From the NCBI RefSeq assembly GCF_954871325.1, contig NC_088775.1, positions 67,619,561 through 67,683,560 on the forward strand: 64,000 bases of DNA, read 5' to 3'. This document shows, in pieces, positions 54,850 to 64,000 of the stretch. The notes under the pieces are model-generated. The model ran no database searches, was not told the DNA's origin, and saw only the letters and a list, made by a program, of their open reading frames with translations. Each line of letters starts with the position of its first letter. The first letter of the stretch is position 1. Source of the stretch: Gordionus sp. m RMFG-2023 (lineage: Eukaryota; Nematomorpha; Gordioida; Chordodea; Parachordodidae). Both the position numbers and the translations under genes were made by a program.

Positions 54850-55220
54850 AAATTACTCCCCATAATCTAATAACTCATCATCTGAATGATGATCATTATT
54901 AGACTTGGGATTAATATCTAATCTAAAAACATCCGACGCCAAGTCAACACAGGGTTCCTGGTTACTTGGTGTCGGCGCCGTTACGGGAATGGGCATTGTG
55001 GGTATCGGCACCGATACGGGGATGGGGATTATGGTAATCGGCGCCGATATGGGGATTATGGAAATCGGCGCCGATACGCGAAAGGGCACCGTAAAATTAG
55101 GCTCTCGGGCACGGCCCTCTTGACAATATCGGACGATATGATCGCCACCGCATCTGTAGCATCCAGATGCACGTCGAGAGCCACTCGAGGAAGATCCTCT
55201 TCCTCACTACCAATAGTTGG
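54850..55220 (-). mobile_element. CCHC zinc-knuckle (gag-like) relic interrupted by LTR composite
   Basis: The minus strand has a basic Arg/Ser-rich stretch, a CCHC knuckle (CYRCGGDHIVRYC), a Pro/Ile/Val repeat tract and an acidic DDELLDYGE tail. The sequence just beyond the composite (61168-61260) contains another Arg-rich stretch that may belong to the same gene. It looks like a gag-type nucleocapsid of an older LTR-type element, though a host zinc-knuckle protein cannot be excluded. It is broken and split by the insertion at 55221-61167. Confidence 0.5.
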
Positions 55221-55466
55221 TATAATATTTTCCTTTTTCTATTACGTCTTATATTTTTATTATATTTTTTTCAAATTCTTTTTCTTTTTACATCATAATA
55301 AATTTTCTTCTGAAAAATCGATAATCAAAAAAATAATATATATAATTCCGAGAAAAAATAAATTACATGAAAAATATTGATAAATTTCAAAAATCGATAA
55401 TCAAAAATAATATTGATAATTCCGAGAAAAAAAAAATAAATAAATAAAAAAAATGATGAACATAAC
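55221..55466 (-). repeat. LTR, minus orientation (outer left)
   Basis: A copy of the 240-246-bp LTR. On the minus strand it begins near TTATGTTCATCATTTTTTT and ends GGAAAATATTATA. It contains two TTCTCGGAATTAT blocks and ATCGATTTTT repeats. It is adjacent to the GTTGG duplication. Confidence 0.85.
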
Positions 55467-58400
55467 TCCTCTTAGAGAATGTCTGTTCTATTCCGCATTT
55501 GATCTTGGTGTCTTCTCCATCGGCCCTTGGAGGTATCCACAACGCATATGCACCTCCCAGCACGAGCCACTATTGTTCCCTTTATCCATTTTACCTTGTC
55601 GTTGTACATTTTGGCCCACACCGGTTGTCCTATCCTAAATTGACCTCTCTGTTCCGTTTGTGTATCGTTTGATCGGCTTTCTTGGGTGGTCTCTTTAATC
55701 ATTTCAAGATGATTCCGAGCATTCCGTCCGAACATCATCTGTGCTGGGGTTTCTCCTGTAGTCGTATGCTGGGTGTTTAAGACGTAATAGAAAAAGGAAA
55801 ATATTATAATGGCGACTATGTATACGGAAGAACCCACGATATATATAAAAAAAAAGAGAAAATTTAAATTTGATATAAAATTGTCTAAAATGCCAGCAGC
55901 AATTCCTGTTAAAGAAAATAATGACTCATTTACGACTTTTCGAATAAAACTAGAAGCCTACTTTACACTAAATGATATATCGGACAACGAGAAAAAGAGA
56001 GCAGCATTGATATCGGCACTATCAACCTATGACTTAAATAAGGTTATTTTAAAATTCGCTCCGAAGTCAATTAATAAAATAAAATACGACGATATGCTAG
56101 ATTCGCCAATAGACAACGATAAAAAAATTGCACCATTGGAAAGTTTTCAATTTTATAAACGTACCCAAAGGGACGGGGAAACCAATTTAGAATTTCTAAA
56201 TTCACTAAAATCTTTGGCACTTAAATGCAACTTCAAAGAAAAATATGAAGAGAACTTAAAAATGCAAATAATTAATGGTTTAGAAAGCAAAGATATCACG
56301 ACAAAGTTATTACTAGAAGAAGATATGGGTATAGAGGAAATTGAAAAACTCCTTCGAACCATGGACTTGATAGACGAAAAGGAAAAAACAAAAGGTATAT
56401 TTTATTGTCAAGCCGGAAAGGAACAAGAGGAAGACAAAATAGAAAATAAGGAAATAAACTATATACAAGACAATTAAAGGTATAATAGTAATAATAATAA
56501 TAACAGAGTTCAGGAACGCTACAGTGACAATTATTATCCCCACCAAACGAGATTCGATAACAGATTTACTAGATATAATAATTATGACAACTCGAATTAT
56601 GGAAGATATAATTACGTTAATCCGCGGTACAAATATGATAATGATAACAAATATAATAATAATGACAACAAATATAATAACAATGATAACTACCGACATA
56701 AAAACTGGTACGAAACAATAATTATTATCATAAAAATAAGTATCAATATTCTTACGATAAGACAAGGGGAAATTACAACACCAACAATAATAACTTTAAA
56801 TACAACGACAATCAATATTACAGTCAGACAAAAAAAACTTGCTTCAAATGCGGTAGCGATAAACATCTGATTAAATATTGCGATCAAAGAGACAAAGAGG
56901 AAGATATATCGTATATATACTCGATGGATATCAAATCTTGTAAAGAAAAATTCAAAATCAATTTAAATATAGAAGGTAAGAAAACACACATGATCCTAGA
57001 TACAGGAGCATCAGTATCAATCATTTCATTAAAGACATGGAATAAAATCAACTCCAATAAAACAATTCATGATTCGGACACAAAATTAAAGACGTACGAA
57101 GGTAACGAAATCGCCATCATAGGCAGCGTGGACGTAAAAGTTCAAATAAAAGAAACCATAAAATATCTACCCTTAATAATAGTGAAAGCTGATGGACCCT
57201 CATTGGTAGGTATAAACTGGATAAAGGAATTCAGAGAATTGGTATGGAAAGAATCAATATTAGCAGGAACAGAAAACACATACGATAATAATAACAAAAT
57301 ATATTATGTGGAACAAGAATTAAAAGCCTTAACGGAGAAGTATGTAACAATATTCGATAAAAATTAGGGAAATTGAACAATATGGAAGTCCATTTGAGTA
57401 TAAAAGACGACGCGATCCCAAAATTCTGCGCCCCCAGGAAAATCGCGTATGCCTTAGAAGAAAAGGTGGATGAGGAATTAACTAAATGGATTAATGATGA
57501 CATAATAGAACCCATAAAATTTTCAGAATGGGCCAGTCCTCTGCTCCCGATAGTGAAGCCCAATGGGAATATTAGGTTGTGCCTAGATTAAAAATAACTA
57601 TAAATCCATGGATGACGCCGGACATATACCCTATCCCCAGAATACAAGAAATATTCAACAAATTAAGAAAAGGGGAAAAGTTTTCAACCATTGATTTTTC
57701 AAATGCTTACCATCAAATAGTAATAGATTCTGATTCGAGGAAGTATTTAGCTATTAACACCCACAAAGGTTTATTCCAATTTAAAAGAATGCCATTCGGA
57801 ATAACCCCGGTGTCAGCAATATTTCAAAGGACCATGGACCTAATTTTCGGGAAAATGACGGGGGTAGCATACTACATTGACGTTCTAATAATTACCGGTT
57901 CTTCGGATGAAGAGCATCTAAAAAATCTAGAGGAAATATTCCAACGAATGTCGGAGTTCGGTCTCAAAGCGAATTTCGAAAAGAGCAAATTCCTTAAAGA
58001 AAAAGTAAAATACCTAGGACATGTCATATCCAGCAAAGGTCTTATGCCCTCAGACGAAAAACTAGAAGTGATAAAATATGCTCCAATTCCTGAGTCAGTC
58101 AACGAATTGCAGTCACTATTAGGACTTATGAATTACTATCATCGATTTATAAAAAAATTTTCAACAATCGCAGCACCCCTTTATGACTTATTAAAGAAAG
58201 GCAACAATTTCCAATGGACGGAAGAATGCGGATCCAGTGTTGAAATCTTAAAGAGATGTTTGACTTATCCTCCAATAATCGTTCATTTTGATCCAGGTAA
58301 AGATATCCAACTCACTCGTCTATGAATTGCGTAGGAGCCGTATTGTCTCATATCGAGAAAGACGGATCCGAGAATCCCATAGGTTTTGCTTCACGGACAC

Positions 58401-59812
58401 TATCTGCGGCAGAAAAAAACTACTCAACTATCGAAAGAGAGGCATTAGCGCTTGTATTTGGAGTAAAGAAATTTTATGAATATTTAGTGGGTCAAACTTT
58501 TACAATATGAACCGATCACAAACCTCTTATATATATATTTGGTAACAAAAGTTCGGCAAATATAACGTCACCACGATTGCTCAAATGGTCTCTAATATTA
58601 GGAGGGTACAATTGCGAAATAAAGTATAAAGCTGGCAAGGAAAACAAAGTGGCAGACGGACTTTCAAGATGCCCAATGGAAAACAAAACCAAAGACCATA
58701 ATGAAGAAGTATATTTTATAAACGAACATCCAATATCGATAGACGAAATTCGGGAAAAACTTAAAAACGACGATATGTTAAAAAAGGTAAAGGAGAGTAT
58801 AAAAACACAATTCAAGTCAAAAGATGACAGTGTACTAAGACAAAACGAAATGTGCAAAAACAATTTATGGGAAAAGGACGGATGTTTATACAAAAGAGAC
58901 AGAATAATAATTCCAACAGAATTGCGAAAAAAAATACTAAACGAATTACATAATGGTCATCAAGGAATCGTCAGAATGAAAAGTTTAGCCAGACAATATG
59001 TATGGTGGCCCGGAATCGACCATGAAATAGAAGAACTATGTCGTCAATGCGAATCATGTAACACATGGGCAAACAATCCTCCAAAAATACAAGATCATCA
59101 TTGGGGGAAACCGACAAGACCTTGGCAAAGAGTTTACATAGATTTCGCAGGACCGTTCAAAAACACAATGTGGCTCATATTGGTAGACACTTTTACCAAA
59201 TGGGTGGAGGTAAAAGGAATGACCACCACCACATCTGAAAGAACTATGGGGGTACTAGGCGAAATATTTTCTAGATGGGGATATCCAGAATCCTTGGTAT
59301 CGGACAACGGTCCACAGTTCACCAGCTATCGATTTAAAGAATATTGCTTGAAACACCGAATAAACCATGTGCTGACACCTCCATACCATCCGAGCTCCAA
59401 CGGAGAAGCAGAACGCATGGTACGAACGGTTAAAACAGCTATGGAAAAAAATACAACCCCAAACAAGTACGAAGGATTAAACGAATTCTTATTAGCTTAT
59501 AGGAACACGCAACATGCAGCGACGGGACAGACACCAGCAAAACTGATGTTGGGACGAAATGTTCGAAATCATCTGTAGATGATTAAAGAGACCACCCAAG
59601 AAAGCCAATCAAACGATACACAAACGGAACAGAGAGGTCAATTTAGGATAGGACAACCGGTGTGGGCCTACAACGACAAGGTAAAATGGATAAAAGGAAC
59701 AATAGTGGCTCGTGCTGGGAGGTGCATATACGTTGTGGATACCTCCAAGAGCCGATGGAGAAGACACCAAGATCAAATGCGGAATAGAACAGGCATTCTC
59801 TAAGAGGAGAGA

Positions 59813-60051
59813 TGTTATGTTCATCATTTTTTTTATTTATTTATTTTTTTTTTCTCGGAATTATCAATATTATTTTTGATTATCGATTTTTGAAATTTAT
59901 CAATATTTTTCATGTAATTTATTTTTTCTCGGAATTATATATATTATTTTTTTGATTATCGATTTTTCAGAAGAAAATTTATTATGATGTAAAAAGAAAA
60001 AGAATTTGAAAAAAATATAATAAAAATATAAGACGTAATAGAAAAAGGAAA
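59813..60051 (+). repeat. LTR, plus orientation
   Basis: It begins TGTTATGTTCATCATTTT and ends AATAGAAAAAGGAAA, followed by TGGTGACAAG. It serves as the 3' LTR of the plus-strand coding block. Confidence 0.85.
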
Positions 60052-60225
60052 TGGTGACAAGATGCTTAGTAAAGAATGGAACGAAAAAAGGAAGGAGCTT
60101 AAAAAATCGCGGGATGATAAAAGGGCAAATTAGCCGCGACTACTTCCAGAAGCCGAAATAGTACTCGCCAACCCCAACCTAATAATTCAGGCAATGGATC
60201 TTTCCTCTCCACTTACCTGGATTTT

Positions 60226-60834
60226 TTGACTAATACTTACAACAGTAGCAGCGTAATTCCCACACACTCTTCCACTACCACTGGGTTCGACAATGATGAA
60301 ATTCCAGATTGGATGCTTTTACAAAATTCAGGCACAAGGAATAATAGGAAACGCCAAAACAGTGTGCTTAATGATATCTACGGGATTTTTAATCAAATTA
60401 ACAGACCTTCCCGAAGAGCTAGAAGACGCTCGATAAGACGAGTTAGTATTATTAACCCTAATCCGAATGTAGCTTCAACATCAGCTGCTTCTGTCAGAAA
60501 TAGAGGCTCACGTAACAACCGAGGAGTTGCAAGATCCGGCCTTAGATCTTCGACCAATTTAGCAACTACTCCCGCAGAAATAAATTCGATTACGAATATA
60601 CCCAGGCCCACTAATCCGCCAAGAAGAGATTTACAAGAAATATTGATAGACGACATAGACAACGATAGCGACATCATCGTTAGAAGGAGAAGGAATTTGA
60701 GGAGCATTCCAGATAATGGTGATGTCAGAAATAGTATATGGATTAACAGTGATATAGAAGAAATTGATATAAACGATGTATCAACTCAAAGCGATTCGTC
60801 CGAAGATATGGATATCCTTATTCCCTATGCGTAG
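60226..60834 (+). CDS. Unrecognised Ser/Asn/Arg-rich frame between LTRs
   Basis: 202 codons beginning MTNTYNSSSVIPTHSSTTTG. The sequence has an Arg-rich patch (PSRRARRRSIRRVS), a Ser/Asn-rich middle and an acidic tail (DSDIIVRRRR, then SDSSEDMDIL). It resembles no enzyme and no standard gag domain that I know. It lies between a plus-strand LTR (59813-60051) and an inverted LTR (60923-61167). It could be a captured host fragment or an accessory frame of the LTR element. Codon structure suggests it was coding, but the function is unknown. Confidence 0.4.
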   Translation: MTNTYNSSSVIPTHSSTTTGFDNDEIPDWMLLQNSGTRNNRKRQNSVLNDIYGIFNQINRPSRRARRRSIRRVSIINPNPNVASTSAASVRNRGSRNNRGVARSGLRSSTNLATTPAEINSITNIPRPTNPPRRDLQEILIDDIDNDSDIIVRRRRNLRSIPDNGDVRNSIWINSDIEEIDINDVSTQSDSSEDMDILIPYA

Positions 60835-60922
60835 TGGTTTCTCGGATATCGATTCCCAAAATTCATTGTTCAGTGCTGAAGAAATAAATCTAGACGACTA
60901 TTCATTTCATCCCAATCGCCAT

Positions 60923-61167
60923 TATAATATTTCCCTTTTTCTATTACGTCTTATATTTTTATAATATTTTTTTAAAATTCTTTTTCTTTTTACAACATAA
61001 TAAATTTTCTTCTGAAAAATCGATAATCAAAAAAATAATATATATAATTCCGAGAAAAAATAAATTACATGAAAAATATTGATAAATTTCAAAAATCGAT
61101 AATCAAAATAATATTGATAATTCCGAGAAAAAAAAATAAATAAATAAAAAAAATGATGAACATAACA
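60923..61167 (-). repeat. LTR, minus orientation (outer right)
   Basis: The inverted LTR copy. On the minus strand it begins TGTTATGTTC directly after the GTTGG duplication and ends ...AATATTATA, followed by ATGGCGATTGG, similar to the primer-binding-like ATGGCGACTATG next to the LTR end at 55808. Confidence 0.85.
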
Positions 61168-61301
61168 GTTGGTACCATAGCCCCTCCTATTGCTACGCGA
61201 CCAGCGAAACCGTCTGTCTCTAACAGGCCTCACTATATTGAGAATTTGCCCATATAGTCAACTTCCAGTCTAGCTTCCTCCAATAGGTTATCCGACTCGA
61301 T

Positions 61302-62400
61302 CTAGCCATCAATCATGCGGATTGATATCGTTATTACAAAGTTACCGACCCGAAAAGTCGAACAATGTTTAAAAATTAATATCCATATGCTTACTTTAAT
61401 TTTTTTATATTGCGTTGGTTTTTTAGACCCTTTAGGTTTAACCAACTTTAATTGACCACATGTCGAAGCTATATCATCATCATTTAAAATCCGTCCTTTC
61501 ATCATTGCGATGAGACGATGACGACGTTCTTTATCACTTAATTTATCCCAATTTTTGCCCAAAATAAATTTCTTATAACTTTCAACAACAAAAAATTGGC
61601 CCAGTCCAATTACTGCCCGTTCAAGTTCTTTCTCTTGTACCCTATTCTTATTGGTTATTTTTTCTATTAAAGTGTGTAATGGAGAGGTCTTTCTATCTAC
61701 TAAAGACTTTAACATACTATTAAACGATTCACAATCGTTGTTCGACCATAAATTAATAATTATTTTTTTATGTAATGGCTTATAAATATAAGCAAATAAA
61801 TTATCTTCTAATTTTTTATTTAAATAATTCAGAAATGAATTATATCTTTTTTCGACGCAATATGATTTTAATTGCAAAATTCTATGATGAAACATTTCAC
61901 CATTAATCGAAAATACAATTCCCTCTTTGCCAAAGATATTACGTAAAATTTTTTTGCGATGTTTTACATCAACTCCCTCTTTGTCTCTCAAATATTTAAT
62001 AATATTTCTTCTCACATGCACGTAACATAATAAATGATCCGATGTTTTAAAATTATTTCTAATAGCAGCGATCATCGCGAATTCCTCATCGCTACCAAAT
62101 ATTAGATTATCAACATTTATATCATGTGCGGTAAAGAGGTGCTTTAAATGAGAAAAGAAATAATTATACGTCTCGAAATTAGATATACCATGCAAAAATA
62201 TAGGACCCATATATATCGGATGGTTTCCTTCTTGCTTTCTACAAATTATGTTTGTATATAGTTGCCGTAACAAATAATTCAGATAAATTGTAGGTTTTAT
62301 CTACACCTAATATACAAGGTTTAAGTCTATGACACATATATTTCAAATTTTGTAGCATAAAAGGTGTGTATAAGATTATGCTTACAACGTCGTTTGGATT
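61302..62400 (-). pseudogene. MULE-type transposase, DDE core
   Basis: The minus strand reads PCILGVDKTYNLSELFVTAT (first Asp) and, after a frame change near 62275, PIYMGPIFLHGISNFETYNY, LIFGSDEEFAM (second Asp), LLCYVHVRRNIIKYLRDKEG, and NNDCESFNSMLKSLVDRK (likely Glu). This is the DDE transposase family found in many invertebrate MULE-like elements. The frame at 61302-62273 is 323 codons. With one frameshift in the core it is recently broken. Terminal repeats of the element were not identified. Confidence 0.8.
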
Positions 62401-62459
62401 TATATTTATTATGGTTCACCATCGGATATTTTTTCATATCCTTAAGAATTAATAAAACT

Positions 62460-62665
62460 TGGTCAGAAAAATTAGCCGTATACCCTATTTGATTTTTACA
62501 TTTAATATTATACTTTTCTAATTTGTTTTATATCTCTAGCAGACTAATCTCAATTGCTGTTATTAATCGTATATAAACATGTTCATCAGGTTGTCCGAAC
62601 AATGCTAAAGATATAGCTCTGTAGAAGCAATTGCCGTCCCCCATTACCCATAGGATATAGCATTA
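62460..62665 (-). pseudogene. OTU/vertnin-like N-terminal block of the MULE protein
   Basis: Directly upstream of the DDE core on the same strand: VMGDGNCFYRAISLALFGQP followed by DEHVYIRLITAIEISLLE. The GDGNC motif and the R-x4-A-x-E-I helix match OTU/vertnin-like domains. An in-frame stop follows. About 60 residues (NKLEKYNIKC ... ILKDMKKYP) link it to the transposase part. It appears to be the N-terminus of the same protein. Confidence 0.65.
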
Positions 62666-62669
62666 ATAT

Positions 62670-62985
62670 AGAATTTCTCTAGTATTTTAAGAGCCTACAT
62701 GATACATCAGTGACCCCTACAACGGGGAGGGGGTCCGAAGCAACTGCTTCTATAAATTTCTATGGGGGTACTTCTTTTTTTTTTAAATTTTTTATTTTTT
62801 TTTTAAAATTTTAAAAAAAAATTTTTAATTTTTTGTTTTAAAAATTTTTATGGTCGATGTTTAGCAAATTAGTTTGTTATCCGATATTTCTTATCATAAA
62901 ATTATTTTTCCACTTTCAAGATTTGGCGCAAAATTAAAATTTTATCAAAGGGAATAGTAAAAATTTAAATATTAAATCTTATATA
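62670..62985. other. AT-rich spacer with a small GC-rich block
   Basis: CCCCTACAACGGGGAGGGGG at about 62710-62732 followed by long A/T runs. It may be a decayed transposon end. Nothing else was recognised. Confidence 0.35.
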
Positions 62986-62989
62986 TAAT

Positions 62990-64000
62990 CATTTACAATT
63001 TTTAGATCATTGTCAAAATATGCCCAAAAATATTAACCAAAAAAAATATAAATGCTTGATTAAAAATTGTACATATCATAAATAAGAGATGATAAATGGA
63101 CAGATCATATTAGAAAAAGACATGGTGGGCTTAATTTTCACGATATAAAGAAAAGCTTTTAAATAGTGGCTTTTAAGAATATTTCTCAAAATTGGACAAA
63201 TAGCAAAATAATTTTTTTTATTAAATAAGAAGTGAGAAAAAAATTAAGGGATTAAAATCTAAATTATATTCAAATCTGTTATCATATAATAACATAAATA
63301 TTCTTATTGAAACAATGAAAAATATGGTTATAAAAAAAATTCAAAAGGAGATTGAATTCAACAGGTGCTATTCAATTATAGTTGATGGCACATATGATGT
63401 ATCGAAATCAGAAGCAATAGCTTTGATAGTGAGATATGTTGAAAATAGCGAGACACCTAAGCCCGTTGAAAGGCTGATAGACATTTATTGTACGGGAAAT
63501 ACAACGGGCCTCGATATTAAAGAGAATATAATATCCAAGCCTGGCTCCATGAATCTACCCCTCGAATTCCTAGTGGGGCAAAGCTATGATGGCACCTCAA
63601 ACATGAGTGGAAGAATTAATGGAGTGCAGGCTTTGATTAGAGCGGAGGCGCCAAAGGCAGCTTTTATTTGGTGCTATTGTCATCGATTAAATTTAATAGT
63701 TGTTCAATTATGCCAATCAGTAAAAGAGCTGCCAAATGTCTTGGGAATATTAAACGAAATTTACGTATATTTTAATGGTGTTAAAAGATATGAAGTGCTC
63801 AAAACATGTCGAGTGATTTACTGACAAAATCACATAGATTTTTACGCATCAAAAATACCACTGGGTAATATTATCTTAATTGTTTCGATATATAATGTTT
63901 ATTTTATATTTATAGAAGCTGGCTAACATCATATAAGGCGATTGTAAATTTTTTCCTACTTTATGATGCTTTGAGGGCAGCTTTGGCAAATTTAAAGGAT
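62990..64000 (+). pseudogene. DUF4371/ZMYM-type hAT transposase with a 51-bp intron
   Basis: A C2H2-like finger (YKCLIKNCTYHK ... HIRKRH) lies near 63020-63125. The core frame 63315-63824 reads NRCYSIIVDGTYDVSKSEAI (first Asp), LVGQSYDGTSNMSGRINGVQ (second Asp) and CYCHRLNLIVVQLCQSV. After a frameshift near 63800, KSHRFLRIKNTTG runs to a GTAATA donor. A 51-bp intron (63867-63917) is followed by SWLTSYKAIVNFFLLYDALR, and the gene runs off the window. It is from the same broad hAT group as the relics at 1.0, 13.7 and 38.7 kb but covers the other half of the protein. Confidence 0.78.

Larger units (their letters stand above)
55221..61167. mobile_element. Composite Ty3/gypsy fossil with LTRs in both orientations, 5-bp TSD
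   Basis: GTTGG lies at 55216-55220 and again at 61168-61172, a 5-bp duplication around the whole block. Inside: an inverted LTR (55221-55466), a minus-strand integrase tail (about 55470-55778), the end of a plus LTR (55779-55808), then a plus-strand gag (55.8-56.9 kb), protease (about 57.0 kb), reverse transcriptase (57.4-58.3 kb), RNase H (58.3-58.7 kb), integrase (58.9-59.8 kb), a plus LTR (59813-60051), an unassigned frame, and an inverted LTR (60923-61167). The LTRs are very similar, so the element is young. The coding part is broken in roughly five places. Outer and inner copies have opposite orientation, which suggests insertion into itself or an internal inversion. Confidence 0.8.

Noticed and set aside
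54905-55123. Plus-strand Gly/Met/Ile repeat frame.
   Set aside because: The minus strand of the same region carries a proper CCHC knuckle and an acidic tail, so the plus frame is its shadow.
56313-56887. Minus-strand Ile/Val-rich membrane-protein-like frames.
   Set aside because: They are the antisense of an Asn-codon-rich (AAT/AAC repeat) gag region on the plus strand.

Overview
This is a window of an AT-rich animal genome, most likely an invertebrate. I cannot place the lineage further. The animal call rests on one recognisable host gene, a DNAJC3/p58IPK-like ER co-chaperone on the minus strand (about 3.3-12.5 kb). Its exons join in phase across 42-49 bp introns and across two transposon-filled introns of about 6.2 and 1.7 kb. 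No rRNA, tRNA, operon or prokaryotic feature was seen.

Almost everything else is transposable elements, often nested. At 0-16 kb lie an LTR integrase scrap, the DNAJC3 gene and its intronic guests (a MULE with a 9-bp target-site duplication, a hAT-type MITE family, and a 4-kb palindrome of two hAT 5' halves), then a hAT relic of the DUF4371 type carrying a nested hAT MITE. At 16.5-21 kb two Helitrons lie in opposite orientation, one inside the other. At 22.2-36.6 kb a hAT MITE abuts a Ty3/gypsy fossil whose two 360-bp LTRs lie 13.6 kb apart; a 6.3-kb hAT-like element holding a young Tc1/mariner copy splits it.

At 36.7-42 kb are an OTU-domain relic and a third Helitron with a nested DUF4371-type hAT; the 18.3-21 kb Helitron holds the matching empty site. 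At 42.9-51.1 kb a non-autonomous hAT contains a near-complete BED-hAT (8-bp TSD, GGCCCGG subterminal arrays) and a fourth Helitron. That Helitron has captured BTB-domain exons with their intron and keeps the tail of its helicase. At 52.4-54.6 kb are an OTU-domain gene relic and a dimeric satellite array built around a 20-bp GC-rich core. At 54.8-61.2 kb a composite of Ty3/gypsy LTR copies in both orientations is flanked by a 5-bp duplication. At 61.3-64 kb are a MULE transposase with an OTU/vertnin-like N-terminal block and a DUF4371-type hAT gene containing a 51-bp intron.

The main themes are short introns of about 42-53 bp in host and transposon genes alike, many clean target-site duplications and two paralogous empty sites that let the insertion history be read, gene capture by Helitrons, and one satellite with higher-order structure. 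All similarity statements come from reading translations by eye; no database search was run.
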